64,000 bases of DNA from Vulcanococcus sp. Clear-D1 (GTDB lineage: Bacteria > Cyanobacteriota > Cyanobacteriia > PCC-6307 > Cyanobiaceae): positions 1 to 64,000 of the forward strand of contig NZ_JACVZV010000005.1 of NCBI RefSeq assembly GCF_014654725.1, in the 5' to 3' direction. Below are positions 37,503 to 44,869 of this stretch, in pieces. Made by a program: the position numbers and the translations under genes. The notes under the pieces were generated by a model, which had not been told where the DNA came from, ran no database searches, and saw only the letters and a list, made by a program, of their open reading frames with translations. Each line of letters begins with the position of its first letter. Position 1 is the stretch's first letter.

Positions 37503-37952
37503 TCAGCGTTGACCGCCACCAAAGTTGATCCCGCCGCCGCCGGCTGGTTTTGCGGCCGGTGTGTCCGTGGCCCCAGGCTTCTCGGAGCTGCGGCACACGA
37601 GCAGCAACCGTTCGGCAGGATCACTGATCGCTTGCCGACGGCTGAAGCTGTTGGTGGCAGCTGGCTCAGCCTTGGCCAGCATCTGCCAGATCAGGTCCTT
37701 GCAATTGGCGGGTAGCCGTGGGTGATCCATCAGTGGATCACCGAGCTTGCGAGCTTGATTGCAGGTCTCGCTCGTGTTCTCCCTGGCGCAGGCCAGAGCA
37801 GCCAGTTGCACCTGGCGCAGGCTGTCCTGGCTGGGGAAGGGCACATACGGGGCGCCCCGGCTGCCTTCGGGTCCCACCACCGCAACCAACAACGCCGCCG
37901 CGGAGGTCAGTGCGGAAGCGGCGGGCAGACGCCAGCCCCGATGAGCAGCCAT
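37503..37952 (-). CDS. Exported protein of unknown function
   Basis: 149 residues. A signal peptide (LPAASALTSAAALLVAVVGP) is followed by VPFPSQDSLRQVQLAALACA, RENTSETCNQARKLGDPLMD and LPANCKDLIWQMLAKAEP. Four cysteines could make two disulfides, and the spacing suggests a small helical lumen or periplasmic domain. The tail is glycine rich. No characterised family is recognised. It lies 22 bases after the TPR-sulfotransferase on the same strand and may share its transcript. Confidence 0.6.
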   Translation of the reverse strand: MAAHRGWRLPAASALTSAAALLVAVVGPEGSRGAPYVPFPSQDSLRQVQLAALACARENTSETCNQARKLGDPLMDHPRLPANCKDLIWQMLAKAEPAATNSFSRRQAISDPAERLLLVCRSSEKPGATDTPAAKPAGGGGINFGGGQR

Positions 37953-37974
37953 CACAACCGGAACGGTGTTCCCA

Positions 37975-39762
37975 TCATGCAATGGGTTCGATCGCTGTGC
38001 TGTAGCCCAGGGCTTCGAGCTGATCGGCATAGGGCTGCAGCAGATCCCTGTAGTGCTGCCAACGACCCACTGAGCGGCTGTTGATGGGGCTGCGGGCCTG
38101 CACGGCACTGGCGGTGTGGATCTGTCGCCGGCCGCGTTCCGGATGCAGATAAGCCTCGTCCCAATCGAAGCCGCAATGCTCGATCAGGGAGGGAATCACT
38201 TGCTCAGGATGCCGCGTCAATTGGTCGTAGTTGAGGTGGTAAATCCGTCCCGGAATGCTCTGCTCATGGGCAGCCATCACCTGGCGGTAAAGGTGATAGA
38301 AGGCAACGGAGTGATCAAGCCTGTAGGTCCATTCATTGCCCTGGGCGAAATGGTTGGTGAAGGTCGACCAAAGATTGTCCATGGGGTTGCGATGGACATG
38401 CACGATCCGGCAATCCGGAAAGGCCGCCGCAAGCACCGGGCAGTAGGCAAAGTTGTACAGAAACTTGTCGCTCAGTGCCGCTGCGTCTGGCCGGTAGTCG
38501 GCCCTGGTTTGGATGGCTGCTTGATACCTGGAGCGAATCGCGTCGATCGTGCTGCAGCCGGCCATGGCCTGGTTGAGATAGGGAACCTCGCCGAGATCGA
38601 TGAGCTCCTGGTTCTGGCTCAGGATCGTTTCCACGAGCGTTGAGCCAGAGCGCGGCAACCCCACGATGAAGATCAACCTGGGTGTACTGGCCTGTGCTTG
38701 TGGTGGTGGTGTTGGTGCCCCCGACGGCGCAAGCAGTGTGGTGTTGGTGCGGATCAGATCACTGGGATCTGGCAGGGTCCAGGTTCCCTCCAGCTGCGCC
38801 GATCTGGATTGATTGGCCTTGCAGAACCAGTCCGCAGCTGCTGGATCCTGGAGGTCCTGCTGGTACTTGCCGATGCAGAAATACAGGTGATAGGCCTTCG
38901 CCTGATTCTTCAGCTCGTTCAGGCAGGCTTGCGCAGCCTGTTGTGGTTCTGGATCTTCGCGTCCATTCACGCAGTAGGAGAGGTGCCGATGAGCCTCGGC
39001 ATAGAGCGGGTTGTGCTGCAACGCTTCGCGGAAGCGTGCTTGGGCTTGATCCATGTGGCCCTGCTCCATCAGGGCAAGCCCCAGGTTGGAGAGGATTTCG
39101 CTCTGAGCGGGCTTGATGGCCAGAGCCTGCTCAAACCAGTGCACAGCGCCTTCAATCTGGCCTGCCTCCTGCAGGCTCAGTCCCAGGTTGTTCATCGCTT
39201 CGGGGTAGTCGGCGCGCTGCTCGAGGGCCCGCTCCAGTGCCGCAATCGAATCGGTGATGTGCCCAAGTTCCCGTAGGACTACACCTTGGGCAGACAGCAC
39301 TTCCGGGTACAGCGGTTGCAGCGCTAAGGCTTTGCTGTAGGCCTCAAGGGCCCCCTGTGCATCGCTGCAGGTATGCAGGGCATGGCCGAGGTTGGCGTAG
39401 GCCTTTGCAAAACCTGGTTTGAGGGCCGCAGCGCGCCGGCAGCTTTCCGCAGCCTGCTCACTGCGGCCGAGGGCATGCTGCGCCGTGCCCAGATTGAGCC
39501 AGGCCTCGGCGTTGTTGGGCGCCAGCTGCAAGGCCTGCTCCAGCAAGGCGGCGGCGGGTTCGATTCGGTTGGCTTGCAGTTCCAGGGCTGCCAGGTTGCT
39601 GTAGGCCGCGGCACTGGCATCGCCCTGGCCGACCGCCTGCCGGTAAAGCTGGGCGGCCGCTGCAAAGTTCCGGACCCGGATCTGTTGCAGTGCGAGCTGC
39701 TCCAGCACAGGAGTCGGTTGCGTGGCGCCCGCGGAGGCGGGTTGCATGCGGGGGATGCTCAC
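37975..39762 (-). CDS. TPR-repeat protein with a C-terminal sulfotransferase domain
   Basis: 595 residues. Residues 20-290 contain about eight tetratricopeptide repeats, for example NAEAWLNLGTAQHALGRSE and YPEAMNNLGLSLQEAGQIEG. The C-terminal domain (about 345-590) is a PAPS-dependent sulfotransferase: the 5'-phosphosulfate loop is IFIVGLPRSGSTLVE and the 3'-phosphate region RIVHVHRNPMDNLWS. TPR-sulfotransferase fusions are widespread in marine cyanobacteria and are thought to sulfate proteins or glycans. It lies just outside the left end of the 40-50 kb element. Confidence 0.9.
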   Translation of the reverse strand: MSIPRMQPASAGATQPTPVLEQLALQQIRVRNFAAAAQLYRQAVGQGDASAAAYSNLAALELQANRIEPAAALLEQALQLAPNNAEAWLNLGTAQHALGRSEQAAESCRRAAALKPGFAKAYANLGHALHTCSDAQGALEAYSKALALQPLYPEVLSAQGVVLRELGHITDSIAALERALEQRADYPEAMNNLGLSLQEAGQIEGAVHWFEQALAIKPAQSEILSNLGLALMEQGHMDQAQARFREALQHNPLYAEAHRHLSYCVNGREDPEPQQAAQACLNELKNQAKAYHLYFCIGKYQQDLQDPAAADWFCKANQSRSAQLEGTWTLPDPSDLIRTNTTLLAPSGAPTPPPQAQASTPRLIFIVGLPRSGSTLVETILSQNQELIDLGEVPYLNQAMAGCSTIDAIRSRYQAAIQTRADYRPDAAALSDKFLYNFAYCPVLAAAFPDCRIVHVHRNPMDNLWSTFTNHFAQGNEWTYRLDHSVAFYHLYRQVMAAHEQSIPGRIYHLNYDQLTRHPEQVIPSLIEHCGFDWDEAYLHPERGRRQIHTASAVQARSPINSRSVGRWQHYRDLLQPYADQLEALGYSTAIEPIA

Positions 39763-39768
39763 AGCCCT

Positions 39769-39855
39769 TCAGCTCAACTCTGAAAGCACCACTAAAACGG
39801 GCATCAACATCAGGGTGACCGCAGCAGCGGCAATCAGTGCCGTGGCAGTGAACAT
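39769..39855 (-). CDS. Possible 28-residue membrane peptide
   Basis: A 28-codon frame encodes one almost uninterrupted hydrophobic helix (ALIAAAAVTLMLMPVLVVLS). It resembles in size and character the one-helix subunits of photosynthetic complexes, but matches none I know (PetN, PetL, PetG, PsbM, PsbT, PsaM). It lies just upstream of the TPR-sulfotransferase start and just left of the element boundary. Evidence is limited to the composition. Confidence 0.3.
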   Translation of the reverse strand: MFTATALIAAAAVTLMLMPVLVVLSELS

Positions 39856-39891
39856 CGCGCCCTCGACCGATTGAAATCACCCTAGAAGCGG

Positions 39892-39912
39892 AAAACCAGC
39901 TTTGTTGCTGGG
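39892..39912 (-). terminator. Displaced native terminator of the PLD-like gene
   Basis: Read on the minus strand, CCAGC and GCTGG enclose a 6-base loop and are followed by TTTT. It lies 36 bases beyond the TGA of the stranded gene end. The intact copy of the gene on the right of the element has no such hairpin at the matching place, so this is probably its original terminator. Confidence 0.55.
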
Positions 39913-39948
39913 GCCGCCTGATCCGGCAGAAACGATGGCGTTTGCGGC

Positions 39949-40199
39949 TCACAGCCGCTGCATCCCACTGCCGCAGCGCCTGCGGTTCTCGAGCAGTTTG
40001 CGCTCCAGTGCGGCGTTGATCCCTAGGTCGGCTCCCTTCCAAAGCCGATCGATCTCGCGCGTGAAGTGAGCTGCCAGCAGCGGTGAGTGGATCACCATCA
40101 GGACCTCATCGTTTTGATGTGCGGCACTCGGGCTCCAGTTGAAGGACCCTGTGATCACGGTGTTGCCATCGATGACGGCGAGCTTGTGGTGGAGGTTGT
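39949..40199 (-). pseudogene. Stranded 3' end of the PLD-like gene
   Basis: The frame encodes the second HKD motif (AVIDGNTVITGSFNWSPSA) and the following C-terminus, ending GSGMQRL and a TGA. It is the same as the C-terminal 70-odd residues of the intact gene at 49944-51410 apart from a few differences. It lacks the signal peptide and first catalytic domain, and reading upstream reaches unrelated sequence and a stop near 40312. It is the chromosomal 3' end cut off by insertion of the element. Confidence 0.8.
39955..40199. repeat. Left 245-bp direct repeat (putative attL)
   Basis: Direct copy of 50004-50248. I count 8 mismatches, all in the inner 84 bases (40116-40199); the outer roughly 160 bases are identical. 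The repeat is coding sequence, the 3' end of a PLD-like gene. The tyrosine recombinase gene starts 188 bases inside it. I infer that recombination took place in the identical part. Confidence 0.88.
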
Positions 40200-40299
40200 G
40201 GAAACACCAGTTCCAGCTTGAGTTTTGTGGGGTGCAGTGGGTACTGGAGCCGCTTTGAAAGCCAGTGAGGCTGATGAGGCTGTGATGGGACGGGAATAG

Positions 40300-40317
40300 G
40301 GCTACGAACGGCTACGA
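40300..40317. repeat. Short tandem motif beside the recombinase gene
   Basis: GGCTACGA occurs twice exactly 10 bases apart, one helical turn, in the 187-base space between the left repeat and the recombinase start. It could be an arm-type recombinase binding site or an operator; this is inference from spacing and position only. Confidence 0.35.
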
Positions 40318-40386
40318 GGTCCTGTTGAGAGCTTGGCTTGTCCTTGTGGTCAGCGTTAAGCCAGATCGCAGTACTGGAGATGGATC

Positions 40387-41481
40387 TTGAGGAAAGCACC
40401 GTCGTTGCGGAATAACAACGGGTCTCTGCAGGTTCGTGTGCGTTTGGATGGGTGCGATCGATTTATCAACCGTTTGGGGAGGTGGGATGACCCAGTGGCA
40501 GTAGCAAGAGCACAGGCAATTGCTGCGGAAATCTGGAGTGACTACCAGCAGGGTGAGCTGGATTGGAGTCTGTCTCGTTACAAGCCTCTTGTGGAAGGCA
40601 AGGACCCTGAGCTGCTCAAGGCACTGGAGGAGTTGATGCTGCGGAAACGGCAGGGACGGGTCACGCACGCTTATCGGGTCGTCAAGCGGTATGGGAAACC
40701 GCTGCGGAGTAAGGGTGAGGTTGCTGCGTTCCTGAGCTGGATGGAGGCAGAAGGACTGGCAGCCTCAACACGATCCACACTGTTGAGCACGATCAGGAGT
40801 GTCCAGCCCGGCAATCAGGCACTGGCAGCAGCTGTGGTGAAGGTCCCGCACCGGAGTGTGCAAGAGGAGGTGTTGAGTAAGGGAGAGATCCAGAGGGTGC
40901 TAGAGGACCTGAGGATCCACGAGGACTGGTACTACCCAGTCTTTGCGGTGTGGTTGGGCACTGGATTGAGGAATTCGGAACTGATTGGTCTGACGTGGGA
41001 CTGCGTGCGGTTGGAGGAGGGAGAACTGCTGATCAGCAAGACCTTGAAGCGTGATGGAACAGCAACGCACCGGAGGGAATGGGGAGGAACCAAGACGGGG
41101 AGGAGTCGTGTGGTGCCGTTGCGTGAGGACCTGGTGGAGTTGCTGCGGGAGCACAAGGAGCAGATGGGTGCACTGGGACTGGAGACCAGGAGAGGACTGG
41201 TGTTCGTGACTCCAATCAGTCACGGACACCTGTATGACAGTGGGTTGGAGATCGTGTGGAAACGATCCCAGAGGAGAGTGGGCATCCAGCCGAGACGGTT
41301 GTATGCCCAACGGCACTCATTTTTGAGTCACGCCCTGGCAATGGGGAATAGTCCTGCGGATTTGGCAGCAGTGGCAGGGCATCGGACGGAGCAACTGCTG
41401 AATACCTATGCAAAGCCGACTGGGAGGGTGCTGTTGCCTAACTGGTCAGTGGATCAGAAGTCATTTTCATCAGTGGAATAG
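40387..41481 (+). CDS. Tyrosine recombinase (integrase) of the element
   Basis: 364 residues. The N-terminal SAM-like DNA-binding domain is at about 90-150; the catalytic domain has Arg in GTGLRNSELIGLTW, Lys in GGTKTGRSRVVPL, the box II region LYAQRHSFLSHAL, the box II histidine in AAVAGHRTEQLL and the nucleophile Tyr in LNTYAKPT. The usual HxxR histidine is a tyrosine here (YAQR). The start is a TTG at 40387 with a GGAG ribosome-binding site 7 bases upstream. It reads into the element from beside the left repeat and presumably catalyses its integration and excision. Confidence 0.92.
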   Translation: MRKAPSLRNNNGSLQVRVRLDGCDRFINRLGRWDDPVAVARAQAIAAEIWSDYQQGELDWSLSRYKPLVEGKDPELLKALEELMLRKRQGRVTHAYRVVKRYGKPLRSKGEVAAFLSWMEAEGLAASTRSTLLSTIRSVQPGNQALAAAVVKVPHRSVQEEVLSKGEIQRVLEDLRIHEDWYYPVFAVWLGTGLRNSELIGLTWDCVRLEEGELLISKTLKRDGTATHRREWGGTKTGRSRVVPLREDLVELLREHKEQMGALGLETRRGLVFVTPISHGHLYDSGLEIVWKRSQRRVGIQPRRLYAQRHSFLSHALAMGNSPADLAAVAGHRTEQLLNTYAKPTGRVLLPNWSVDQKSFSSVE

Positions 41482-41915
41482 AAGATCTTGGTGTTCACCT
41501 GCCCCTCACGGCTGACTTTATAGAAGCAACGGCTGATGCTGTCAGCCCATAAGGTCTCTGTGGAGAAGGTCAGAACATCACCAGCACCGAATTGACGAAA
41601 GAGTACCCAAGCAACCCAGCGGGTCACGTGATCATCTGCATTGAGGAGAGGAATACCTTCTAGAATGATGGTCTGCCCATCTCGTTTCAGTTGGAAATAC
41701 TCGCCCAGATCAAAGTGATCGTCAAGGAACGGGTCAATGGCGTCGTCGATATCAAAAGCATCAGCAAATGCTTGATAAGCAGAGTCGAGATCGAATGCAG
41801 TTGATCTTACTTCTGACTGGATCGTGCTTTCGATGTGTGCAATGAGCTGCTCTGTGGTGATCGATGGATTGATGAGGTCAAAGCAAGCATAAGCTTGAGT
41901 GGAGCACTGTGGCAT
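41454..41915 (-). CDS. Acidic protein of unknown function, convergent with the recombinase
   Basis: 153 residues, strongly acidic (AFADAFDIDDAIDPFLDDHFDLG region), with a beta-rich second half (QLKRDGQTIILEGIPLLN). No signal peptide or membrane helix. Its 3' end overlaps the recombinase 3' end by 28 bases. I recognise no family. Small acidic proteins in mobile elements can be DNA mimics that block host enzymes, or regulators; both are only possibilities. The upstream region is A+T rich (TTAATTCATTATG) and might hold the promoter. Confidence 0.65.
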   Translation of the reverse strand: MPQCSTQAYACFDLINPSITTEQLIAHIESTIQSEVRSTAFDLDSAYQAFADAFDIDDAIDPFLDDHFDLGEYFQLKRDGQTIILEGIPLLNADDHVTRWVAWVLFRQFGAGDVLTFSTETLWADSISRCFYKVSREGQVNTKIFYSTDENDF

Positions 41916-42033
41916 AATGAATTAAGGGGTATGGTTTGTCCACGCAATCTCCCTAGTGTCGATGTAGGGGTTTAATGACGGTTTGCGGTCGTCAAGACCT
42001 GCTGGAGTCTGATCAACTGGTCACGTCAGTGAC

Positions 42034-42204
42034 CTATCGGGTGTATCGACTGCTCTGATCCAAGGATTCGTCGGGTTCCCATTCGTCCCGTTCAACCCAG
42101 TGACCTGATGCTGTTTGCCTGTAACCAGGGTATTGGTTGGACCGGGTTGTGGAGGACCGAAAGGTATTGCGATACCAGAAGGAGGATGAGACCCTAGAGG
42201 TCAT
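42034..42204 (-). CDS. Possible 56-residue protein in the element
   Basis: A 56-codon frame rich in Ser, Thr, Arg, Tyr and Trp, with an acidic C-terminus (HWVERDEWEPDESLDQ). It fills part of the 560-base space between the acidic protein gene and the small-gene cassette. There is no family match I recognise and no clear ribosome-binding site. The rest of this space (42205-42475) shows nothing recognisable. Confidence 0.35.
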   Translation of the reverse strand: MTSRVSSSFWYRNTFRSSTTRSNQYPGYRQTASGHWVERDEWEPDESLDQSSRYTR

Positions 42205-42475
42205 TGATGTGATGTTGCCGTGAGAGTATTGCTCTTGCGAAATTGATTATCAAGGCGGTTCGCTTGCTCTGTCGCCTTTGGTGAGAAGTGGTGCTTAAGG
42301 ACGTTATGAAGTTGTCAGATCTAGAAGCACTTGCTTCCTTCACTGTCCTTGCAGTATAACAGATCGAAATCGATATTGCAAGTTGATAGGGACAGAAGCA
42401 CAGCCGATCTAGAGCAGGTGCTACTCACCGTGAGATTGCCCCAGTGTGATGCCGCAATCGTTGGACAGAGTAATT

Positions 42476-42655
42476 CTAGAGGACTGATGCTTCCGTCAGG
42501 GTATAAACCTGATTGATCAGATCCCAGATTGCATCAGAGCAATCGTGCCGTTCGGCATTGGTGGCTGCCTGCCCATAGGACCAGTTGAGGATCTCCTGTG
42601 GATCCGGCTGATGCCAAGCATATTGATCCGCAAGGACTGAAGATGGGTTCATCAT
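42476..42655 (-). CDS. Third gene of a coupled mini-gene cassette, unknown function
   Basis: A 59-residue frame starting with two ATG codons; the first overlaps the previous stop as ATGA. The protein is acidic, with QPDPQEILNWSYGQAATNAE and DCSDAIWDLINQVYTLTE, predicted helical. No family is recognised. Two successive ATGA overlaps are the main evidence that it is coding. Confidence 0.6.
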   Translation of the reverse strand: MMNPSSVLADQYAWHQPDPQEILNWSYGQAATNAERHDCSDAIWDLINQVYTLTEASVL

Positions 42656-42777
42656 CTGATCTTGTCGTATTGGATCCTGATGAGGTCCTTAAGCAGTTCA
42701 TTTGGTCGTTTATGCGCTTTACGTGCTAATTGCTCGAGCATCAGGTAATCAAGCTTATCGATGGTAATGGTCTTCAT
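42652..42777 (-). CDS. 41-residue ribbon-helix-helix-like protein
   Basis: The sequence opens MKTITIDKLDYLMLEQLARK, a beta strand followed by a helix, then KRPNELLKDLIRIQY, a second helix; this is the strand-helix-helix plan of MetJ/Arc/CopG-type DNA-binding proteins. Its ATG overlaps the stop of the preceding gene as ATGA and its stop overlaps the next start in the same way. It could be an autorepressor, antitoxin or excision factor of the element. Confidence 0.65.
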   Translation of the reverse strand: MKTITIDKLDYLMLEQLARKAHKRPNELLKDLIRIQYDKIR

Positions 42778-42956
42778 TGATTATTGTCTCCTCTTGGTGC
42801 ATTAAAGGTGATCTGGTGCTCCTTCTGGATCAGGTGTTTAACCAGTTCTGATTTGTTCATCTTGTGCCTACGGCAAAGTTGATCCCTTAAGGATCGTATG
42901 TGGTTCTCATCTTGTTTGTAGGAAATCTGTTCCCGGATTGGTTTGGTACTGTTCAT
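42774..42956 (-). CDS. 60-residue ribbon-helix-helix-like protein
   Basis: A basic 60-residue protein. After a short strand-like region (REQISYKQ) come two helices, ENHIRSLRDQLCRRH and KSELVKHLIQKEH, the plan of CopG-type DNA-binding proteins. It is the first gene of three with consecutive ATGA overlaps. Function is probably DNA binding and control of the element; a toxin-antitoxin role is possible, but no toxin family is recognisable. Confidence 0.65.
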   Translation of the reverse strand: MNSTKPIREQISYKQDENHIRSLRDQLCRRHKMNKSELVKHLIQKEHQITFNAPRGDNNQ

Positions 42957-43346
42957 TGTGCTGGTGGTGTTGTATGGATTGTGGTTCTAGTGATCCTTAA
43001 GGGTCCGTAGTTGGCTGGCTTGGATCAGGTGCTTGAGATATTTTAGGCAACTTGATTTCTAAAGGGATTTTATTGAATCCCACTGCGTGGGATTGCCTAC
43101 GGCAGCCTTGAGGTTTGAATCTTGATCTTGTTACCAGAAGGGATGCTTAATGGTCTTGAGGGTATTGATGAGCCTAGTGTTTGTTGAAACTACTACGTAG
43201 TTATTTATGTATTCTGGAACTTCAAGGTATATTTCCTGAAGGAAGTGCGTAGTTATTCTATCGAGAATACTTGATCTTGTCAAATTGACAATCCAGGAAG
43301 ATGATCTTATGATTGCATCTGTGAAATAAACATTGTGGAGTTCAAT
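42957..43346. other. A+T-rich divergent intergenic region with a perfect hairpin
   Basis: 390 bases between the mini-gene cassette (left, minus strand) and the zinc-ribbon gene (right, plus strand), with no convincing gene. It contains a perfect 8-bp inverted repeat (AATCCCAC / GTGGGATT, 3-base loop) at 43076-43094 without a T-run, and the motif CGTAGTTATT twice near 43195 and 43249. Position and base composition fit a control region or replication origin of the element. Confidence 0.5.
43076..43094. repeat. Perfect inverted repeat in the element control region
   Basis: AATCCCAC and GTGGGATT separated by TGC. There is no T-run on either side, so it is not a typical terminator. It may be an operator for the small ribbon-helix-helix-like proteins or part of an origin. 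Confidence 0.55.
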
Positions 43347-43730
43347 ATGGAATCATTGATTGATCGTGAATATAGATTGAATCTGTTTCAGTTTTATATT
43401 CAAGATGCACTGGAAGCAGCAAGAGGTCGGAAGTGGCTCTTCCCGTGTCCCTTTTGTTCCCCTCTGGCACGCACAGATGCCAAGAAGAGGCACCGTAAGG
43501 CAGCATTGCTCTGGAATTCAGTGCAGCACTCCTGGGTGTTCTCCTGTGCCCGTCAGGGGCACTGTGAGTGCCAGAGGAGCAAGAGTTTCCCTCGTTTGAT
43601 TCAAGCACTGAACCAGGACTTGTTCCGGAGGTATCAACTGGATCGATACCACTCTGGTACTACCGGCAAGGGGCATAATTGTCCGCATCCTGATTGGACA
43701 GCACTAAATAAGACAGATGTGGAGCAATAA
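43347..43730 (+). CDS. Zinc-ribbon protein, primase N-domain-like
   Basis: 127 residues from an ATG with GGAG 6 bases upstream; an in-frame GTG at 43335 is less likely. Cys 34 and 37 (CPFC) and Cys 67, 73 and 75 (CARQGHCEC) could form a zinc site, with RKAALLWNSVQHSWVFSC between. A zinc knuckle, hydrophobic strands and a second cysteine group resemble the zinc-binding domain of phage-type DNA primases, followed by a helix (FPRLIQALNQDLF). There is no catalytic primase domain. It probably binds single-stranded or template DNA in element replication; that is inference. Confidence 0.65.
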   Translation: MESLIDREYRLNLFQFYIQDALEAARGRKWLFPCPFCSPLARTDAKKRHRKAALLWNSVQHSWVFSCARQGHCECQRSKSFPRLIQALNQDLFRRYQLDRYHSGTTGKGHNCPHPDWTALNKTDVEQ

Positions 43731-44117
43731 ATGAGGGATAGAAGTAGAAAGAGCCGACCACTGACGTTTGATCGGTTTCTCAAGAAGGCACAAGAGTTTC
43801 TATCGATGCGTCATCGCAGTCGGTTGCTGGAGACGATGTTTTATGTCTATCGTACGGATACCAATGCCATCTTGGCTCGTCATCTTGATGGGTTTGATGC
43901 TGCCAAGGAGAAAGCCAATCAATTGCGACGACAGTTGGGGTTGAAATGGGATCAGGTGAAGTTCAAGGCAGAACGTCAGGCAAGTGCGGCACCTGCTTCC
44001 AGAAGCACTGGGTCTGGTTCTAGAAGGATTGACTATGCACCACGGTATAATCCATCCAAAGGCAGACGATTTCGTGGGTACACGGATGCCGACGGGAATT
44101 ATCACGATATTGATTGA
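43731..44117 (+). CDS. Basic protein paired with the zinc-ribbon protein, unknown function
   Basis: 128 residues, strongly basic. The ATG follows the previous stop without a gap, so the two genes are coupled. The central part (HLDGFDAAKEKANQLRRQLG) is helical; the C-terminus is Ser/Arg rich and ends in GRRFRGYTDADGNYHDID. The charge suggests nucleic-acid binding. No family recognised. Confidence 0.6.
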   Translation: MRDRSRKSRPLTFDRFLKKAQEFLSMRHRSRLLETMFYVYRTDTNAILARHLDGFDAAKEKANQLRRQLGLKWDQVKFKAERQASAAPASRSTGSGSRRIDYAPRYNPSKGRRFRGYTDADGNYHDID

Positions 44118-44164
44118 AATATGAGATGTGTATTATCTGGTCGGCAATGCCTTGATTCACTCAA

Positions 44165-44869
44165 TCAGCCGATACTTGCCAGGATAGGCTTTCCACTGTA
44201 GTGGATCTTGTTGTGAAGAAGAATGTCACGACCATACAAGAGTTTAATTCCTGCAAGAGTGTCATCGCTCAAGGATCGGTCAATGGATTTGGATTTCTCT
44301 ACTTTCGAGTGAAGGCGAACAAGTTCTTTTGTTATCGGTATTTCTAGCCTTTGGCAGTGTTGATGCAATTCACTCCAGTGACTGTCGGATTGCTCGGTCA
44401 ATCCGACAAACTTTGGCAGCCTGCCTGAACTGTCTTCTATGAGGAATGTTTGAGGTTGGGTATGTACGTCCATCCTGTTGAGGTTGATAGAGAGGGTATG
44501 ACTTGCAAATTCTTCAAATGACATCTGTGCTGTATAGCCAAGTCTTTGAAAGCTTTTTGAACGGCACTTGTTGTCCACTATCTTGTCCGCATAGCAAGAA
44601 AAGAGCCGATCGACTGGTTCTCTGATGAAGGAAAAGGAGAACAGCTCTTTGTAGTTGCCTGTGTATTCGTCGGGGGAGAGAAAGCGTGTGCCCCTTGATG
44701 GCTCCTTCCAGTACTTGTCGTTCGTTGGATTGAATTTAGACTGCACGGAAGATCTGTCCTTTGGAGTCAGCCTTGCCAAGGTTTCCTTGATGGATGTATT
44801 CGCCGCTTTCGGCACTCGAGCATAGACCAGCTTGTGCTTCTCAAAGAAGAGAAATCCTTTTCCTCTCAT
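44165..44869 (-). CDS. Family-2 sulfotransferase (carbohydrate type)
   Basis: 234 residues. The 5'-phosphosulfate-binding loop is YARVPKAANTSIKETL near residue 17, and the 3'-phosphate motif is FSFIREPVDRLFSCYADK near 80, together the signature of the Sulfotransfer_2 family that sulfates carbohydrates with PAPS. It is cargo of the element and neighbours two large surface-type proteins, so it could sulfate cell-surface glycans. Codon use is more A+T rich than in the flanking genome, pointing to transfer. Confidence 0.88.
   Translation of the reverse strand: MRGKGFLFFEKHKLVYARVPKAANTSIKETLARLTPKDRSSVQSKFNPTNDKYWKEPSRGTRFLSPDEYTGNYKELFSFSFIREPVDRLFSCYADKIVDNKCRSKSFQRLGYTAQMSFEEFASHTLSINLNRMDVHTQPQTFLIEDSSGRLPKFVGLTEQSDSHWSELHQHCQRLEIPITKELVRLHSKVEKSKSIDRSLSDDTLAGIKLLYGRDILLHNKIHYSGKPILASIG

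Noticed and set aside
42331-42516. A 61-codon plus-strand frame in the element
   Set aside because: It overlaps the 3' end of the coupled mini-gene on the other strand and has no ribosome-binding site or family pattern.
43150-43330. CRISPR-like array in the A+T-rich stretch
   Set aside because: The repeated CGTAGTTATT motif occurs only twice and without regular spacing or spacers.
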